Shown one piece after another: positions 12,424 through 22,114 of a DNA stretch of 64,000 bases (position 1 is the first letter of the stretch; each line of letters begins with the position of its first letter). The translations under genes were made by a program, and so were the position numbers. This DNA comes from Adineta steineri (Eukaryota > Rotifera > Eurotatoria > Adinetida > Adinetidae), in the NCBI GenBank assembly GCA_905250115.1, contig CAJNOI010000010.1:23847-87846 (forward strand). The letters run 5' to 3'. The notes under the pieces were generated by a model. That model did not search any database. It had not been told where the DNA came from and saw nothing but the letters and a program-made list of their open reading frames with translations.

Positions 12424-14050
12424 TTCATCACAAATGAGCAGCTCAAACAAACATCCATTCCAAATATTTTGTTTAGTTCAAATCGAAGCTTTAGAGTTCA
12501 TTACATAATGAAGGAACGCACGAGAAATGAATAATGCATAGCAAGATTCTTTTCAAATATTTTGTTCAGTTCAAAGCAAGCATTAAGAATTCATTACATG
12601 GTCGAGGAACACAGGACATACGAGCAAGTCAAACAAACATTCATTTCAAATGTTTTCTTCAGTCTGAATGAAAGACTACGCATTCATTACATCGTGGAGA
12701 AACATACAAAAAATGAATGACTCATAGCAAGATTCTACTCAAATATTTTATTCAGTTCGAAGCAAATATTTCGAGTTCAATCCATGATGGAGAAACAGAA
12801 AACAAATGAACAATTCATATAAAGGTTCTTTTCAAATATTTTATTCAGTTTGAAGTAAAGATTTCGGATTCATTATATAGTGTGGAAACACGCAGTAAAT
12901 GAATAATTTATACCAAGATTATATTCAAATATTTTGCTTAGTTCGAACCAAAGGCTACGAATTCATTTCATGGTGAAGAAGCACACAGCAAATGACTAAT
13001 TTATAGTAAGATTCTATTCAGCCTTTTTGCGCACTTAGAAGCAAAGATTATGAATTCACTACATGGTAGAGAAACACACAAGGAATGAATAATTCATACC
13101 AAGAATCTATTCAAATATTTTGTTGAGTTCGAAACAATGATTTTGAGCTCATTACATGATGAAGGAACGTACAACAATTGGATAATTAATAGGAAGATTC
13201 TGTTCAAACATTTTGTTCACTTTCAAGCAAAGATGTTCAGTTGGTTATATGGTGGAAAAACATATAATAAATAAATAACTTACAATAAAATTCTATTCAA
13301 ATATTTTGTTCAGTTCGAAGCAAAGATTTGCAATTCATTACATGATGGAGAAACGGAAAACAAATGAATAATTTATATAAAGGTTCTGTTCAGATGTTTT
13401 GTTGAGTTCCAAGCAAAGATTTGAAGTTCATCCCATGGTGGAGGAACACACAACAAATGAATAATTCATATCAAGATTCTATTCAAATGTTTTGCTCAGT
13501 TCAAAGCAAAGATTTCCAATTCATTGCATGGTGGAGGAACATACAACAAATGAATAATTCATATAAAGATTCTATTCAAACATTTTGCTTAGTTCGAAGC
13601 AAAGATCTCCAATTCATTACATGACAAAGGAACAAACGACAAATGAATAATTCATATCAAGATTCTGTTCAAATATTCTATTGAGTTCGAAGCAAAGATT
13701 CCGGATTCATGAAATGATGGGGAAACACACAACGTGCGAGCAGCTGAAACAACCAGGAAGATTCTATCCAAATGTTTTGTTCAGTTTGAAGTAAAGCATT
13801 AAGAGTTCATTACATGCTGGAGAAACAAACAACAAATGAATAATACGTAGCAAGATTCTGTTCACATATTTTGTTCAGTTCGAAGCACTCATTTAGAGTT
13901 CATTACATGGTCGAGAAACGCAGGTCATACGAGCAGCTCAAACAAACATTCTGTTCGAATATGCTGTTCACTGTGAAGCGAAGGTGTGAAGTTAGTGAAA
14001 TCGATAGAGATTACATGATAAATGAGTGTTTACTACGATTCTATTCATAT
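12424..14050. repeat. 93-bp tandem repeat array, about 17 copies
   Basis: The landmark TTCAAATATTTTGTTCAGTT recurs with starts at about 12459, 12552, 12645, 12738, 12831, 12924, 13017, 13110, 13203, 13296, 13389, 13482, 13575, 13668, 13767, 13861 and 13954. Spacing is exactly 93 bp for 14 consecutive copies, then 99, 94 and 93. Copies are clearly diverged by substitution, yet almost no indels have accumulated. Each holds a TTCATTACATGGTGGAGAAA-like block. A subtype with GAGCAGCTCAAACAAACATT occurs only near the two ends. 93 is 31 codons, but most copies have stops in every frame I checked, so present coding is unlikely. Confidence 0.88.
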
Positions 14051-14250
14051 ACCAGAATGTTTAATATATATAGGATATGTATGCTGTGCGCAGAAAAAAA
14101 TCTCGTTGAAAATGAAGGATCCATACGTTTCTTAATTAAATGATGTAGTAGATGTTTTGCAGCAGAATGTTCATTTGCTGCAGTCAGCGTCATATGAAAT
14201 ACTGCCATTAAAATAATAGTGTAACAAACTATTTTAATGATGTTGTGCAT
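14041..14250 (-). CDS. Small secreted peptide precursor (candidate)
   Basis: A 69-residue frame from ATG at 14250. The first 25 residues look like a signal peptide (MHNIIKIVCYTIILMAVFHM then TLTAA), with a plausible cut after TAA. The rest is basic with a KKR processing-type site about 18 residues later. There are no cysteines in the mature part and no C-terminal Gly for amidation. A TATA box (CTATATAAAG on this strand) lies about 80 bp upstream. Three 77-bp tandem repeats lie beyond that, and the 93-bp array touches the 3' end. I do not recognise a family. The longer in-frame start at 14367 would cover the TATA box and is less likely. A neuropeptide-like precursor is only a guess. Confidence 0.45.
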   Translation of the reverse strand: MHNIIKIVCYTIILMAVFHMTLTAANEHSAAKHLLHHLIKKRMDPSFSTRFFSAHSIHILYILNILVYE

Positions 14251-14327
14251 TATGATTGGTTTTTGTTTGAAGGTAAAGAAGAATACGATATGGATATGTT
14301 TGTATAAATTATAAGGCTTTGCTTCGG

Positions 14328-14337
14328 CTTTATATAG
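14328..14337 (-). promoter_or_regulatory. TATA box for the small secreted peptide gene
   Basis: CTATATAAAG on the minus strand, 78 bp upstream of the ATG at 14250. It matches the TATA consensus well, and a similar element precedes the other secreted-peptide gene at 31314. Confidence 0.5.
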
Positions 14338-14441
14338 GATAATCGTCAACCAAGGAGCAATCGACAAAAAAACAATTTTTTCGTTGTCGGAGAGAGACAG
14401 AGTATCTTATCTGGCTGTACAGAACGATAAAAATTATTTTA

Positions 14442-14690
14442 AGCTCGTATACAATGACGCATTGAGAGGTGATTTTTGAGTATATACAAGTGGATAAAGA
14501 CGTCGGTAGTTTATTTTTAATTCGTATGCAGTAACCCAAAGAGAGGGGATTTTTCAGTATATACAAATGGATAAAGACGTAGACATATTATTTTTAACTC
14601 ATATACAGTGACGCATCGAGAGGGGATTTTCGAGTATATACAAGTGGATAAAGACGCAGGCATATTATTTTTAGCTCGTATACAATGACG
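14442..14690. repeat. 77-bp tandem repeats, about 3.2 copies
   Basis: Units begin at 14442, 14519, 14596 and 14673 (the last partial), each 77 bp apart. Shared blocks are AGCTCGTATACAATGACGC, GAGAGGGGATTTT, GAGTATATACAAGTGGATAA and AGACG..TATTATTTTTA. They lie 100-350 bp upstream of the TATA box of the minus-strand peptide gene, so they may form its upstream control region. The unit is unrelated to the 93-bp array on the gene's other side. Confidence 0.82.
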
Positions 14691-14699
14691 GACGAAAAC

Positions 14700-15099
14700 T
14701 CTTTTAGCTAACTAGCGAGTTGAAGATAGATTTACGAATGTTTATTAATGAAAAGAATAAATGATAGATGCAGGAAAAAATAAAAAGTAAATAAATAATA
14801 ATGAAGTTTTTTTAATAGTTTTTATTGTAATATATGAAAAACTAACTGAAGAGCAAGAAAGGAACGCCACGTAACAAATAATAATTCTGTGAATATAGAA
14901 TTGAATACGTGAAGTCTTTCGAATTCAGTTTATCTTGTTGAAGCAATGAGTAATGGAAAATTTTTAAAACAATATTGTAGAAAATTATAATGAACAATAA
15001 TAATAATAAATGAATCAATTTTAGAAAACATTGTTTCGTTTAAAGTATTGATAAATGTTGACTGTTCGTTGAGATTTGATGAGATATACTATTTAAAAA
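14700..15099. other. Intergenic, no gene seen
   Basis: AT-rich with AATAAA hexamers. No supported feature. Confidence 0.5.
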
Positions 15100-15396
15100 T
15101 TAACTTATATATAGTAGAACTGTAGGATCCATTTCAATTAGTTGATAGACATTAAGACGTGCTTTAAATAGTTTAGTTGCTATATCGATTTCATATGTAG
15201 CTCCACGAATATAATTGACTGTGATCTTTTCTGAAGAAGGAGCATGAACAAATCTTAAACAGACTTAGAAAAAAAAAATATATATGAAAATTACAGATTA
15301 TTTTTTCATATTCTATACTTGTTTTCCAAGTGTAAAATCATATGCTGCAGAAGTAAAAAATTCATAAAATTCACCATTAACGTAAATAGGTTCACT
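15100..15396 (-). pseudogene. 3'-terminal gene remnant, family not recognised
   Basis: Two open minus-strand pieces look like terminal exons. One is 15396-15316, with EPIYVNGEFYEFFTSAAYDF. The other is about 15265-15100, with SSEKITVNYIRGATYEIDIA and ending DPTVLLYIS then TAA. A poly-pyrimidine acceptor (TTTTTTTTTCTAAG) precedes the second, but the apparent GTATAG donor does not keep the frame. The protein looks natural, not random. No upstream exons are visible. It is probably a truncated gene end. Confidence 0.35.
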
Positions 15397-15400
15397 ACTC

Positions 15401-15465
15401 TTGAGGGTGTGGGTGTGGGTATGGATGTCTGTTCTTCGACCAATTACATCCATACCCACCCTCAA
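15401..15465. repeat. Telomere-like hairpin element (best-formed copy)
   Basis: TTGAGGGTGTGGGTGTGGGT runs from 15401 and extends to ATGGATGT. A loop of about 17 nt follows, then ACATCCATACCCACCCTCAA at 15446-15465. The outer ends are a near-perfect inverted repeat. It lies between the gene remnant on the minus strand and a membrane-protein frame on the plus strand. Confidence 0.85.
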
Positions 15466-15827
15466 AATGATTTATCTTTTCCATCCTTTGTATTAACTTC
15501 ACAATTATTATACTTCAGAATAGGATATCAGATGATGTGAGAAGATACTTAAAGCTACAGACTGTTGCAGTTCAAATTGAAGCTCAGTAGTCAAAACTCA
15601 TTTGATACTCACACTAATGCATTCTAGATAGTTAAAAAAAAGAAGTCTTTTATCTGTTATCGTTTATCTTTTCTTTTCATTGTTAAAATGTGCTCGATGA
15701 TAGACAGTGAGATTTGACTTATTTCTTGTAATGAAATTTTTTTTGTTAAATTTGTTTATTTTATTAAAAATATAAGTAGTGCTAGGATGTAGATTGAATC
15801 TAGTTGACTATTTTAGATTTGATCTAT

Positions 15828-16229
15828 ATGGAGATAACTTTTCGTTCTGGTCCGATATTTCGTCGAAGTACATTTCGTAATGATGAAGTACTCATTTCGG
15901 AATCATTCAAACAATTATCATTCATTCGCATTATCTTGGGTATTATGTGTATTATAATTGGAATTGTAACTTTAATTAATCTAATAATAAATTATCTTAA
16001 ATATCACGCTCACTTCAAAGAAACTATACTACATAGAATAATAGTACCATTAATATTATTTTTAAACATTTTGTTTCATGTTTCGCACTATAGCCATAAT
16101 ATATATGATCCTGCAGCGTATTTTGAACCAAAAAAACTGTATGTAAAACGAATTGTCACAGAAATGGAGTCAACTTTTATATTTAATTTGCCTCTGTCAA
16201 TTGCATTTATTATAACCACTCGAAAATGA
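15828..16229 (+). CDS. Multi-pass membrane protein, probably cut short by a nonsense mutation
   Basis: From ATG 15828 the frame gives 133 residues. Hydrophobic segments lie near residues 34-54 (IILGIMCIIIGIVTLINLII), 68-85 and about 115-128. After the TGA at 16227 the same frame stays open and protein-like to a second TGA at 16365, adding another membrane segment (MLIIPAVYSLMSLVSIG). Either TGA could be a mutated TGG. I read it as a decaying member of an unrecognised four-or-more-pass family next to the GPCR, possibly a GPCR relative. An intron spanning the first TGA is possible, but no good donor is seen. Confidence 0.45.
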   Translation: MEITFRSGPIFRRSTFRNDEVLISESFKQLSFIRIILGIMCIIIGIVTLINLIINYLKYHAHFKETILHRIIVPLILFLNILFHVSHYSHNIYDPAAYFEPKKLYVKRIVTEMESTFIFNLPLSIAFIITTRK

Positions 16230-16429
16230 TTATTATCTTGTAGAAATGGACAATTACAATCGATCAATATGTTAATTATCCCAGCAGTATATAGTTTAAT
16301 GTCATTGGTTAGTATTGGACATTATCGATACGAACCCATGAGAAATTCTTCATTTATAGTCTATTGACTAACAAAGATAAAACTGATTCGAATATGCATA
16401 AGTCAAACATTCAACAATGAAAGTTGAAA

Positions 16430-16970
16430 GACAAATCAAGTGATATTACAACATCTAATGATGAATAACGTATTTTATTAACTTTAATTCACATCTTCGT
16501 GTATAGAAAAGATTATATGCCAACAAAAGGTATACTACGTAAATTTCTTAGAAAGAAGACATGTTATTTTATCAGAATTTTTCAGAGAAAGAGAAAGCTA
16601 GATTATATATTAAAATGATGATAATTATTTCTATCTTATACTTTTTTCCTCATTGAATAAAATGGTACTTCAAAGTACTTCAAAGTTTTTTTTTGTATAG
16701 GACTCATTTGATCATACTTCGACTATCTAATTTTATGAGTTATATTGAGTGTACTGCGTAATGAGATTATCCTATATAATTACTGTTAGTAATTAAAAAA
16801 GTTTCCAGTCTTCTATATTTTTTTTTGCATCGATAGAGAACCATTAAATTATATAAAACTTCTTCATCTAAATGAGTTACTTTCTACATATTTATTAGAA
16901 AAACTCAACAAGTCAACATCAGAAAAGAAACCTGTTCATTACATTTTCTGCTTAATCACATCTGACAAAA
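16430..16970. other. Intergenic, no gene seen
   Basis: AT-rich upstream region of the GPCR gene. No clear TATA box or repeat element. Confidence 0.45.
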
Positions 16971-17999
16971 ATGAGTTTGTCCGACAATTCCTATTACATC
17001 AATATTCTCAACAATGCTGTCTTTGACATATATAAATATATAGTTCCTGTTCTTTATGTTTTAAGCAATATTGGAACCTTATTAAGTATATTTATATTTT
17101 CGAAAAGAACTTGGAGAAAAAATGTTTGTGTATTTTATCTTCAAATCTATCTTGTTTGCAATGCATTTTATATTAATTCTACTTTGTTCGCATCGATTTT
17201 CAGTACTGGTTATAACACCCAACTACACAATTATAATGTTGTTGTTTGTAAAGGTTATTTTTATGTTGCATTTCTTTTTGCTATACTTTCACCTACTATT
17301 CTCATTCTTGCATCTATTGATCGTTTATTAATTTCATCTCAAAATGTTGATACACGTTTGTATAGTTCAAAACGCTTAGCATACTTTTCGATTAGTTTAA
17401 ATATATGTTTCTGGTTTATTTTCAACATGCATACGTTGATTATGGTTAATATTCAAGAGTTAAGTCCTTCTGTTGTTGTTTGTTATTATGATCTTTCAAA
17501 ATCATATCAGAATTTTGTTTTTTATTATTTGGCAATCATCAATATTCTTTTTTCTTCTATAATGATTATTCTATGTTCATTATCTTTTAAAAATGTTCGT
17601 CATATACGAATTGTTCCACGTCAACAACGAAATCAAGTTCGATCAATGACAAAAAAAGATTTTCAACTTCTTCGCTGTTTATTTGCTCTTGTTATTGTCA
17701 CTATCATCTTTCGTATTGGAATTAATATATTCTACGCATATTCAGCTATTACTAGAGAACAAATACGAACACAATTACATCAAGACATCGATACGTTCTT
17801 AAATAACTTTCTTTCTTTATTTTTTAATCTTTCTTATTCTGTAAGTTTTATCGTTTTTGTTGTTATTTCCAAGGCTTTTCGATGTGAATTGAAACAAATG
17901 GTATACAAGATGTTTGGAAGAGATCAAATACCAATGCGAGAAGAAGAAAATGGAACAGTAAATACTATTGTTGTTAGTAATGTCATAGTACCGACTTAA
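16971..17999 (+). CDS. Rhodopsin-like G-protein-coupled receptor, intronless
   Basis: A single-exon 342-residue frame from ATG 16971. It has a short N-terminus and seven hydrophobic segments starting about residues 21, 55, 96, 136, 184, 232 and 280. After TM3 is SIDRLLIS in the place of the DRY motif. TM7 has NLSYS near the NPxxY position. A basic third loop (PRQQRNQVRSMTKKDFQ) and a Ser/Thr-poor tail follow. Single-exon class-A-like receptors with loose motifs are numerous in bdelloids. The ligand is unknown and both canonical motifs are altered. AATAAA follows the stop. Confidence 0.8.
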   Translation: MSLSDNSYYINILNNAVFDIYKYIVPVLYVLSNIGTLLSIFIFSKRTWRKNVCVFYLQIYLVCNAFYINSTLFASIFSTGYNTQLHNYNVVVCKGYFYVAFLFAILSPTILILASIDRLLISSQNVDTRLYSSKRLAYFSISLNICFWFIFNMHTLIMVNIQELSPSVVVCYYDLSKSYQNFVFYYLAIINILFSSIMIILCSLSFKNVRHIRIVPRQQRNQVRSMTKKDFQLLRCLFALVIVTIIFRIGINIFYAYSAITREQIRTQLHQDIDTFLNNFLSLFFNLSYSVSFIVFVVISKAFRCELKQMVYKMFGRDQIPMREEENGTVNTIVVSNVIVPT

Positions 18000-18138
18000 T
18001 TTTGAAATAAAAGAAAGATGTAGGTATAGACGAAAAATAAATATCTTACACTAACAAATGACAGCCTTGTTTCATTTAAAAGATAAAGAAATTCATACGA
18101 TTCGATTTATTCCAATATTATTAAAATATACATCTTCG

Positions 18139-18202
18139 ATCTTGAGAGTGTGGGTGTTGGTCTTTTATTCACCCACATTCACACTCACACTCACACTCAG
18201 AT
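18139..18202. repeat. Telomere-like hairpin element downstream of GPCR
   Basis: ATCTTGAGAGTGTGGGTGTT from 18139, a short loop, then a C arm of CACCCACATT and three CACACT units ending in CAGAT at 18202. It begins 140 bp after the GPCR stop, past AATAAA-type signals. Confidence 0.8.
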
Positions 18203-18503
18203 TTTTTATGTAAATATTTTTTCGTAATTTTCTTCGATGACTCATCCTTCGTTTTCATAACGAAGAGATAATAAAACAAAATATGTGAAGCACATGTGCA
18301 CATATATGTATTGATGCATAAAAATATATTTTTCTCCTCTTCACGAGCTAGTATACTTTGTTTTTATTCTACATTTATTATCAAAGTAGGGCAACATAAA
18401 CAGTGTATTACTATATAAGAGAAATAAATAACCATTCATTATAAAATTGAAAAATTTCTTATTGCATCTTCAGGTTTGGTTTCTAGAGTAACACAAAAAC
18501 AAC

Positions 18504-19604
18504 ATGGGTAACAATAACAGCAGCACACTTACAATTAACCTTGATCGAACTAATCTATTTTATTTTACTGATGAAGTCGTTTCGGGAACAGTCGCCTTAA
18601 ATATCACCGAAGGAAAAGTTGAAGCAGATGAAATTTATATACAAATGACTGGTGAAATCGGTTATACAACACAAAAACGAGTTGTCCGTGATAGGAATGG
18701 TCATATAATAATGACAGGAACAATTACAAACAGTACTGATCGCATAACCTATGAAACTGAATATCATCATATTCCATTTTATTCTGCTAAAGCCATCTTT
18801 GCACATCCTAAAGCTGGACAAAAACAAGTAGTTTATACTCAAGGAAAACATCTGTGGCCATTTGAAATTCCCTTAACCAATCATCTACCACCAACAATTA
18901 ATCAACCTGAATCATATCCTCATGTTCGATATTATTTACAAGTTGTTATTGATAAACCATGGTACAAACCAAATACAAGAGAAACAAAATATATAACAGT
19001 ATTTCCAAAAGTTAATCTATTACACAATCCTCAATATTTACAAACCATTACATTTGGAAATCATAATAGAAAAGATATAACATTAACAGGAACTTTAAAT
19101 AAATCAGCATATGTTCCTGGTGAAACTATTCATGTTACATTCGATATTGAAAATCCACAACGAGTTGTTATTAAAAGTATTGTTCTTTCAATGTTACAAT
19201 CACATCGAATTGGACAAAATTCTCGTGGATATAATATATTTCAAACAACATTACCAAATATTATGAAATCAAAAGATCAACATATAAAACAAACATATGA
19301 TGTACAAATCCCATCGATAACATTACCACCATCATATCAATTTCAAGGAGGAATTTCTAAAGTTGCTTTTGTTAATAATAATTATATGCTTAAATTTGTG
19401 GTTAAAGTTGAAGGAATGTTTACTAATTTTGATATTGATATACCAATTGTTGTAGGTACAGAAGTAGATTCTGACAAAAGTCATCAACATACATTGAATC
19501 CTTGGTTCATTGCTGATTCTTCAAATGCTGAACAATCGATGTTTACCGATCATGATCATGATGGACTACCTAGTTATGAGACTGCTACGCAACATACAAA
19601 ATAA
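18504..19604 (+). CDS. Arrestin-domain-containing (ARRDC/alpha-arrestin) protein
   Basis: A 366-residue single-exon frame. The start at 18504 gives MGNNNSS, a plausible N-myristoylation signal. An acceptor-like TCTTCAG at about 18474 suggests a 5'UTR intron. The N-arrestin half begins INLDRTNLFYFTDEVVSGTV, with W-P-F-E-I-P-L near residue 119. The C-arrestin half includes LTGTLNKSAYVPGETIHVTF, ending in FDIDIPIVVGT. The tail has a single LPSY where family members often carry PPxY motifs for Nedd4-type ubiquitin ligases. The family acts as cargo adaptors for receptor endocytosis and ubiquitination. Lying next to a GPCR may be chance. Confidence 0.88.
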   Translation: MGNNNSSTLTINLDRTNLFYFTDEVVSGTVALNITEGKVEADEIYIQMTGEIGYTTQKRVVRDRNGHIIMTGTITNSTDRITYETEYHHIPFYSAKAIFAHPKAGQKQVVYTQGKHLWPFEIPLTNHLPPTINQPESYPHVRYYLQVVIDKPWYKPNTRETKYITVFPKVNLLHNPQYLQTITFGNHNRKDITLTGTLNKSAYVPGETIHVTFDIENPQRVVIKSIVLSMLQSHRIGQNSRGYNIFQTTLPNIMKSKDQHIKQTYDVQIPSITLPPSYQFQGGISKVAFVNNNYMLKFVVKVEGMFTNFDIDIPIVVGTEVDSDKSHQHTLNPWFIADSSNAEQSMFTDHDHDGLPSYETATQHTK

Positions 19605-19690
19605 ACTGCTTTTTTTTTTATTATATTAAATGATTCATATATATTCCCTTTTATGCATCCATTGGTCTTATCATCAAAAATAACGATAAT

Positions 19691-19714
19691 ATATCTTGCG
19701 GGTGTGGATGTGAA
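19691..19714. repeat. Half copy of telomere-like element downstream of arrestin gene
   Basis: ATATCTTGCGGGTGTGGATG at 19691-19710 then TGAA, 87 bp after the arrestin stop. Only the G arm is recognisable. Confidence 0.55.
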
Positions 19715-21497
19715 TAAATTAGTTTTTATTTATAAATAAATAATAGAATTATAATTATCATTAAATGTAAAAGAAATAATATATATAAATTATATTTCAA
19801 TATATTATTCACATTGAATCAGTATATTTTTTTGTTAATATTATGATTTATTGTTGACAATCAATTGATTTAATTCAATTCTAATTAATAAACATTTTTC
19901 GCTTATTTTTGTTTTCAAATATTTTATTCTTCATAGTAAAATCAAATATTATGATTTGTTTTTTATATCATAATCTAAATAAATTAAGAATAACGTTTTT
20001 GCAATAATCAAAAAAATAACTAACAAATCAAACATACTTTCAAACAAAAAAAAATGATATGATTATTTTCAGTAAAGATAAATTAATATAGGACTATGTG
20101 AAGTTAAATTATGATATATACAAAAATAGAAAAAGATCAATAAAAGTATTTATTTAATTTATATGAATGATCATATTATTATTAATTTTGTTAAAACAAT
20201 ATTGTACGATAGAGTAATGTTTTCATCACGGTAATTTAGATCTGATCAATGATAATCATAACGATTTAATCTATTAATACAAGCTGTAATAAGCAATTAT
20301 TCACACACACTTTCTTATCCTAGTAGATTTTGTTTTTCTAAATATATCTATAATGCAACTAATAATTATTTAATATCATGAAATATGATATTTGAACACA
20401 AGAAAAAAGAAGATTAAACCTACAGAGACTAAAAATAATGATAAAAAAGCATTGATTGTACAGCAACAAAATATATATATAGTATATTATAGAGAAGTGA
20501 AAGAAAATAATAGTTGAATGAAAAGAATGTATATTAGAATAGATTATGACAATTAATATGAACCATTGATTTTATGTTTTTCTATAACTTATTCGTAGTA
20601 TTATTTATATTTCATCATCTTTTTTTTCTAATTATTTCTTATAAATATTTGCAAAATCTTTGACATATTGATTCATCGATAAAAACTACTCACAGTAAAC
20701 TGAATTTTATTATCTATTATTGACAATAATCTCACTACTATAAAATGTAATACAATATATGAACATTAAGTCAAAAATTTCAATTCATTTTATATAGTAT
20801 AGTTACTTAAATATATAAAAGATCAATGTAAAATTACTGATAGAACGAAATTTTCCTATTTATTTTCATTCTTGACGAATTCATTGAGATCAAACAATTC
20901 AATCTTCAGTGTATTTATCTATAATCAAATTTCTATTCCATATTTCATTTAGATGTTTATTTGAATAAAAAAAGACATTTTTACTGAGTTTGGAATTACA
21001 ATTTCATAAGAAAACTGTGATTATTCATCAATAAAACGTTTTTTCAAAATTGTCCATAGATTTTTGTATATAATCTCAAACAATGAATAAACTGAAAAAA
21101 TATTTAAATATTTATCAAATTAACAGTTATATAGTTTCTACATCATTTTCTAACATTGTCGATGGAGGTATGAGAGGACTCTCTCTTCACGTTGTATCTT
21201 ATTCAAAATGAAGAACAAAAACATAAAAGAGAAAGAAAAAGAAATAAAGAATGTGTGAAGGTATATGAAGATATGACTGTAACAGGAGGAAAACGTAATA
21301 TAAAGATAAAAATCAGAGTTACTTTAAATTTATGAAAAGGTATTGCTCTGACAGACTAGTGTTACAACCAGTTCACACAATTTCATCATTACAACATGTA
21401 TTTGATAGAAGGAAATTTTTTTTGTAATGTCTCTTTTTATTACTACTTGAAAAGGTAAATATCCATGAAAATTTTTTATAAAATCAATAAAAAAAAA
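19715..21497. other. Long AT-rich intergenic region, no gene seen
   Basis: About 1.8 kb with very low GC and stops in all frames. No repeat element or RNA gene could be recognised. It contains small (TA)n runs at about 20470-20485. Confidence 0.55.
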
Positions 21498-21995
21498 TCA
21501 CCATCGTTTATAAGGTAAAAATTTGCCTGACATATTTATATTAACTCTTGGAGCATCTTTAATTGTTTCATCTTTGTCAATTTTAACTGTAAAATCTACA
21601 GCTGACATAATTCCATCACCGAATTTTTCATGAATAATTTCTTTCATTGGTACACCAAATTGAAGAAGAATTTCATGAAATCGATAGAGTAATGGATCAG
21701 TTGGTGGAAATGATGGAATAAGTAAACCTTTATATGATGAATGTTTTAATTGATGTATTTGTTCTGGTGAAAAATGAATACTAAGTGTATCAGATAATTT
21801 TCGACATTCTTCATCATCAGAACAAGTTGCTTGACCATAAAATAAAGCTGCTACCCAAACTTCATCACGTCCAAGTTGTTGTGCAATATCTGTAAATGTT
21901 ATATTTTTTTCTCGTTTTGCATCAAGCAATTGTTTTGATATATCAGATAACTCCATTATTATATGTCTTGGTTGTGTATGAAGCACGACATCCAA
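21498..21995 (-). CDS. cynS: Cyanate hydratase (cyanase)
   Basis: A 165-residue single exon. Cyanase converts cyanate plus bicarbonate to ammonia and CO2 (via carbamate) and works as a decamer. The N-terminal helical domain includes LLDAKREKNITFTDIAQQLG. The C-terminal catalytic domain has TDPLLYRFHEIL, HEKFGDGIMSAVDF and a closing GKFLPYKRW. The Arg and Glu of YRFHE and the Ser of MSAVDF match the known catalytic Arg, Glu and Ser of the bacterial enzyme. Length matches the family (about 150-165). The start may be 21995 or the second Met at 21956 (MELSDIS), which fits the bacterial N-terminus better. Cyanase is patchy in animals, so horizontal acquisition is a fair inference. It diverges from VPS39 across 119 bp. 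Confidence 0.95.
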   Translation of the reverse strand: MDVVLHTQPRHIIMELSDISKQLLDAKREKNITFTDIAQQLGRDEVWVAALFYGQATCSDDEECRKLSDTLSIHFSPEQIHQLKHSSYKGLLIPSFPPTDPLLYRFHEILLQFGVPMKEIIHEKFGDGIMSAVDFTVKIDKDETIKDAPRVNINMSGKFLPYKRW

Positions 21996-22114
21996 CTTGT
22001 CTTTATATATATCTTATCTATGATATAGAAAGAAAAGTGACATGTGTAAAGAAAAAGTAGATGTTGTGCTCCACACCTTGTCGAGAAAGATTGCTTATAA
22101 CGAGTTACTAAGAC
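21996..22114. promoter_or_regulatory. Short bidirectional promoter region, cyanase/VPS39
   Basis: Only 119 bp separate the two divergent start codons, so the 5'UTRs and promoters must share or overlap here. A TATA-like TTTATATATATC lies about 15-25 bp from the longer cyanase start. If that is the TATA box, the inner cyanase start at 21956 is the likelier one. Confidence 0.45.

Noticed and set aside
12424-14143. 93-bp array as a present-day repeat-protein gene
   Set aside because: Stops in every frame in most copies; only two or three units are open together at 13421-13624.
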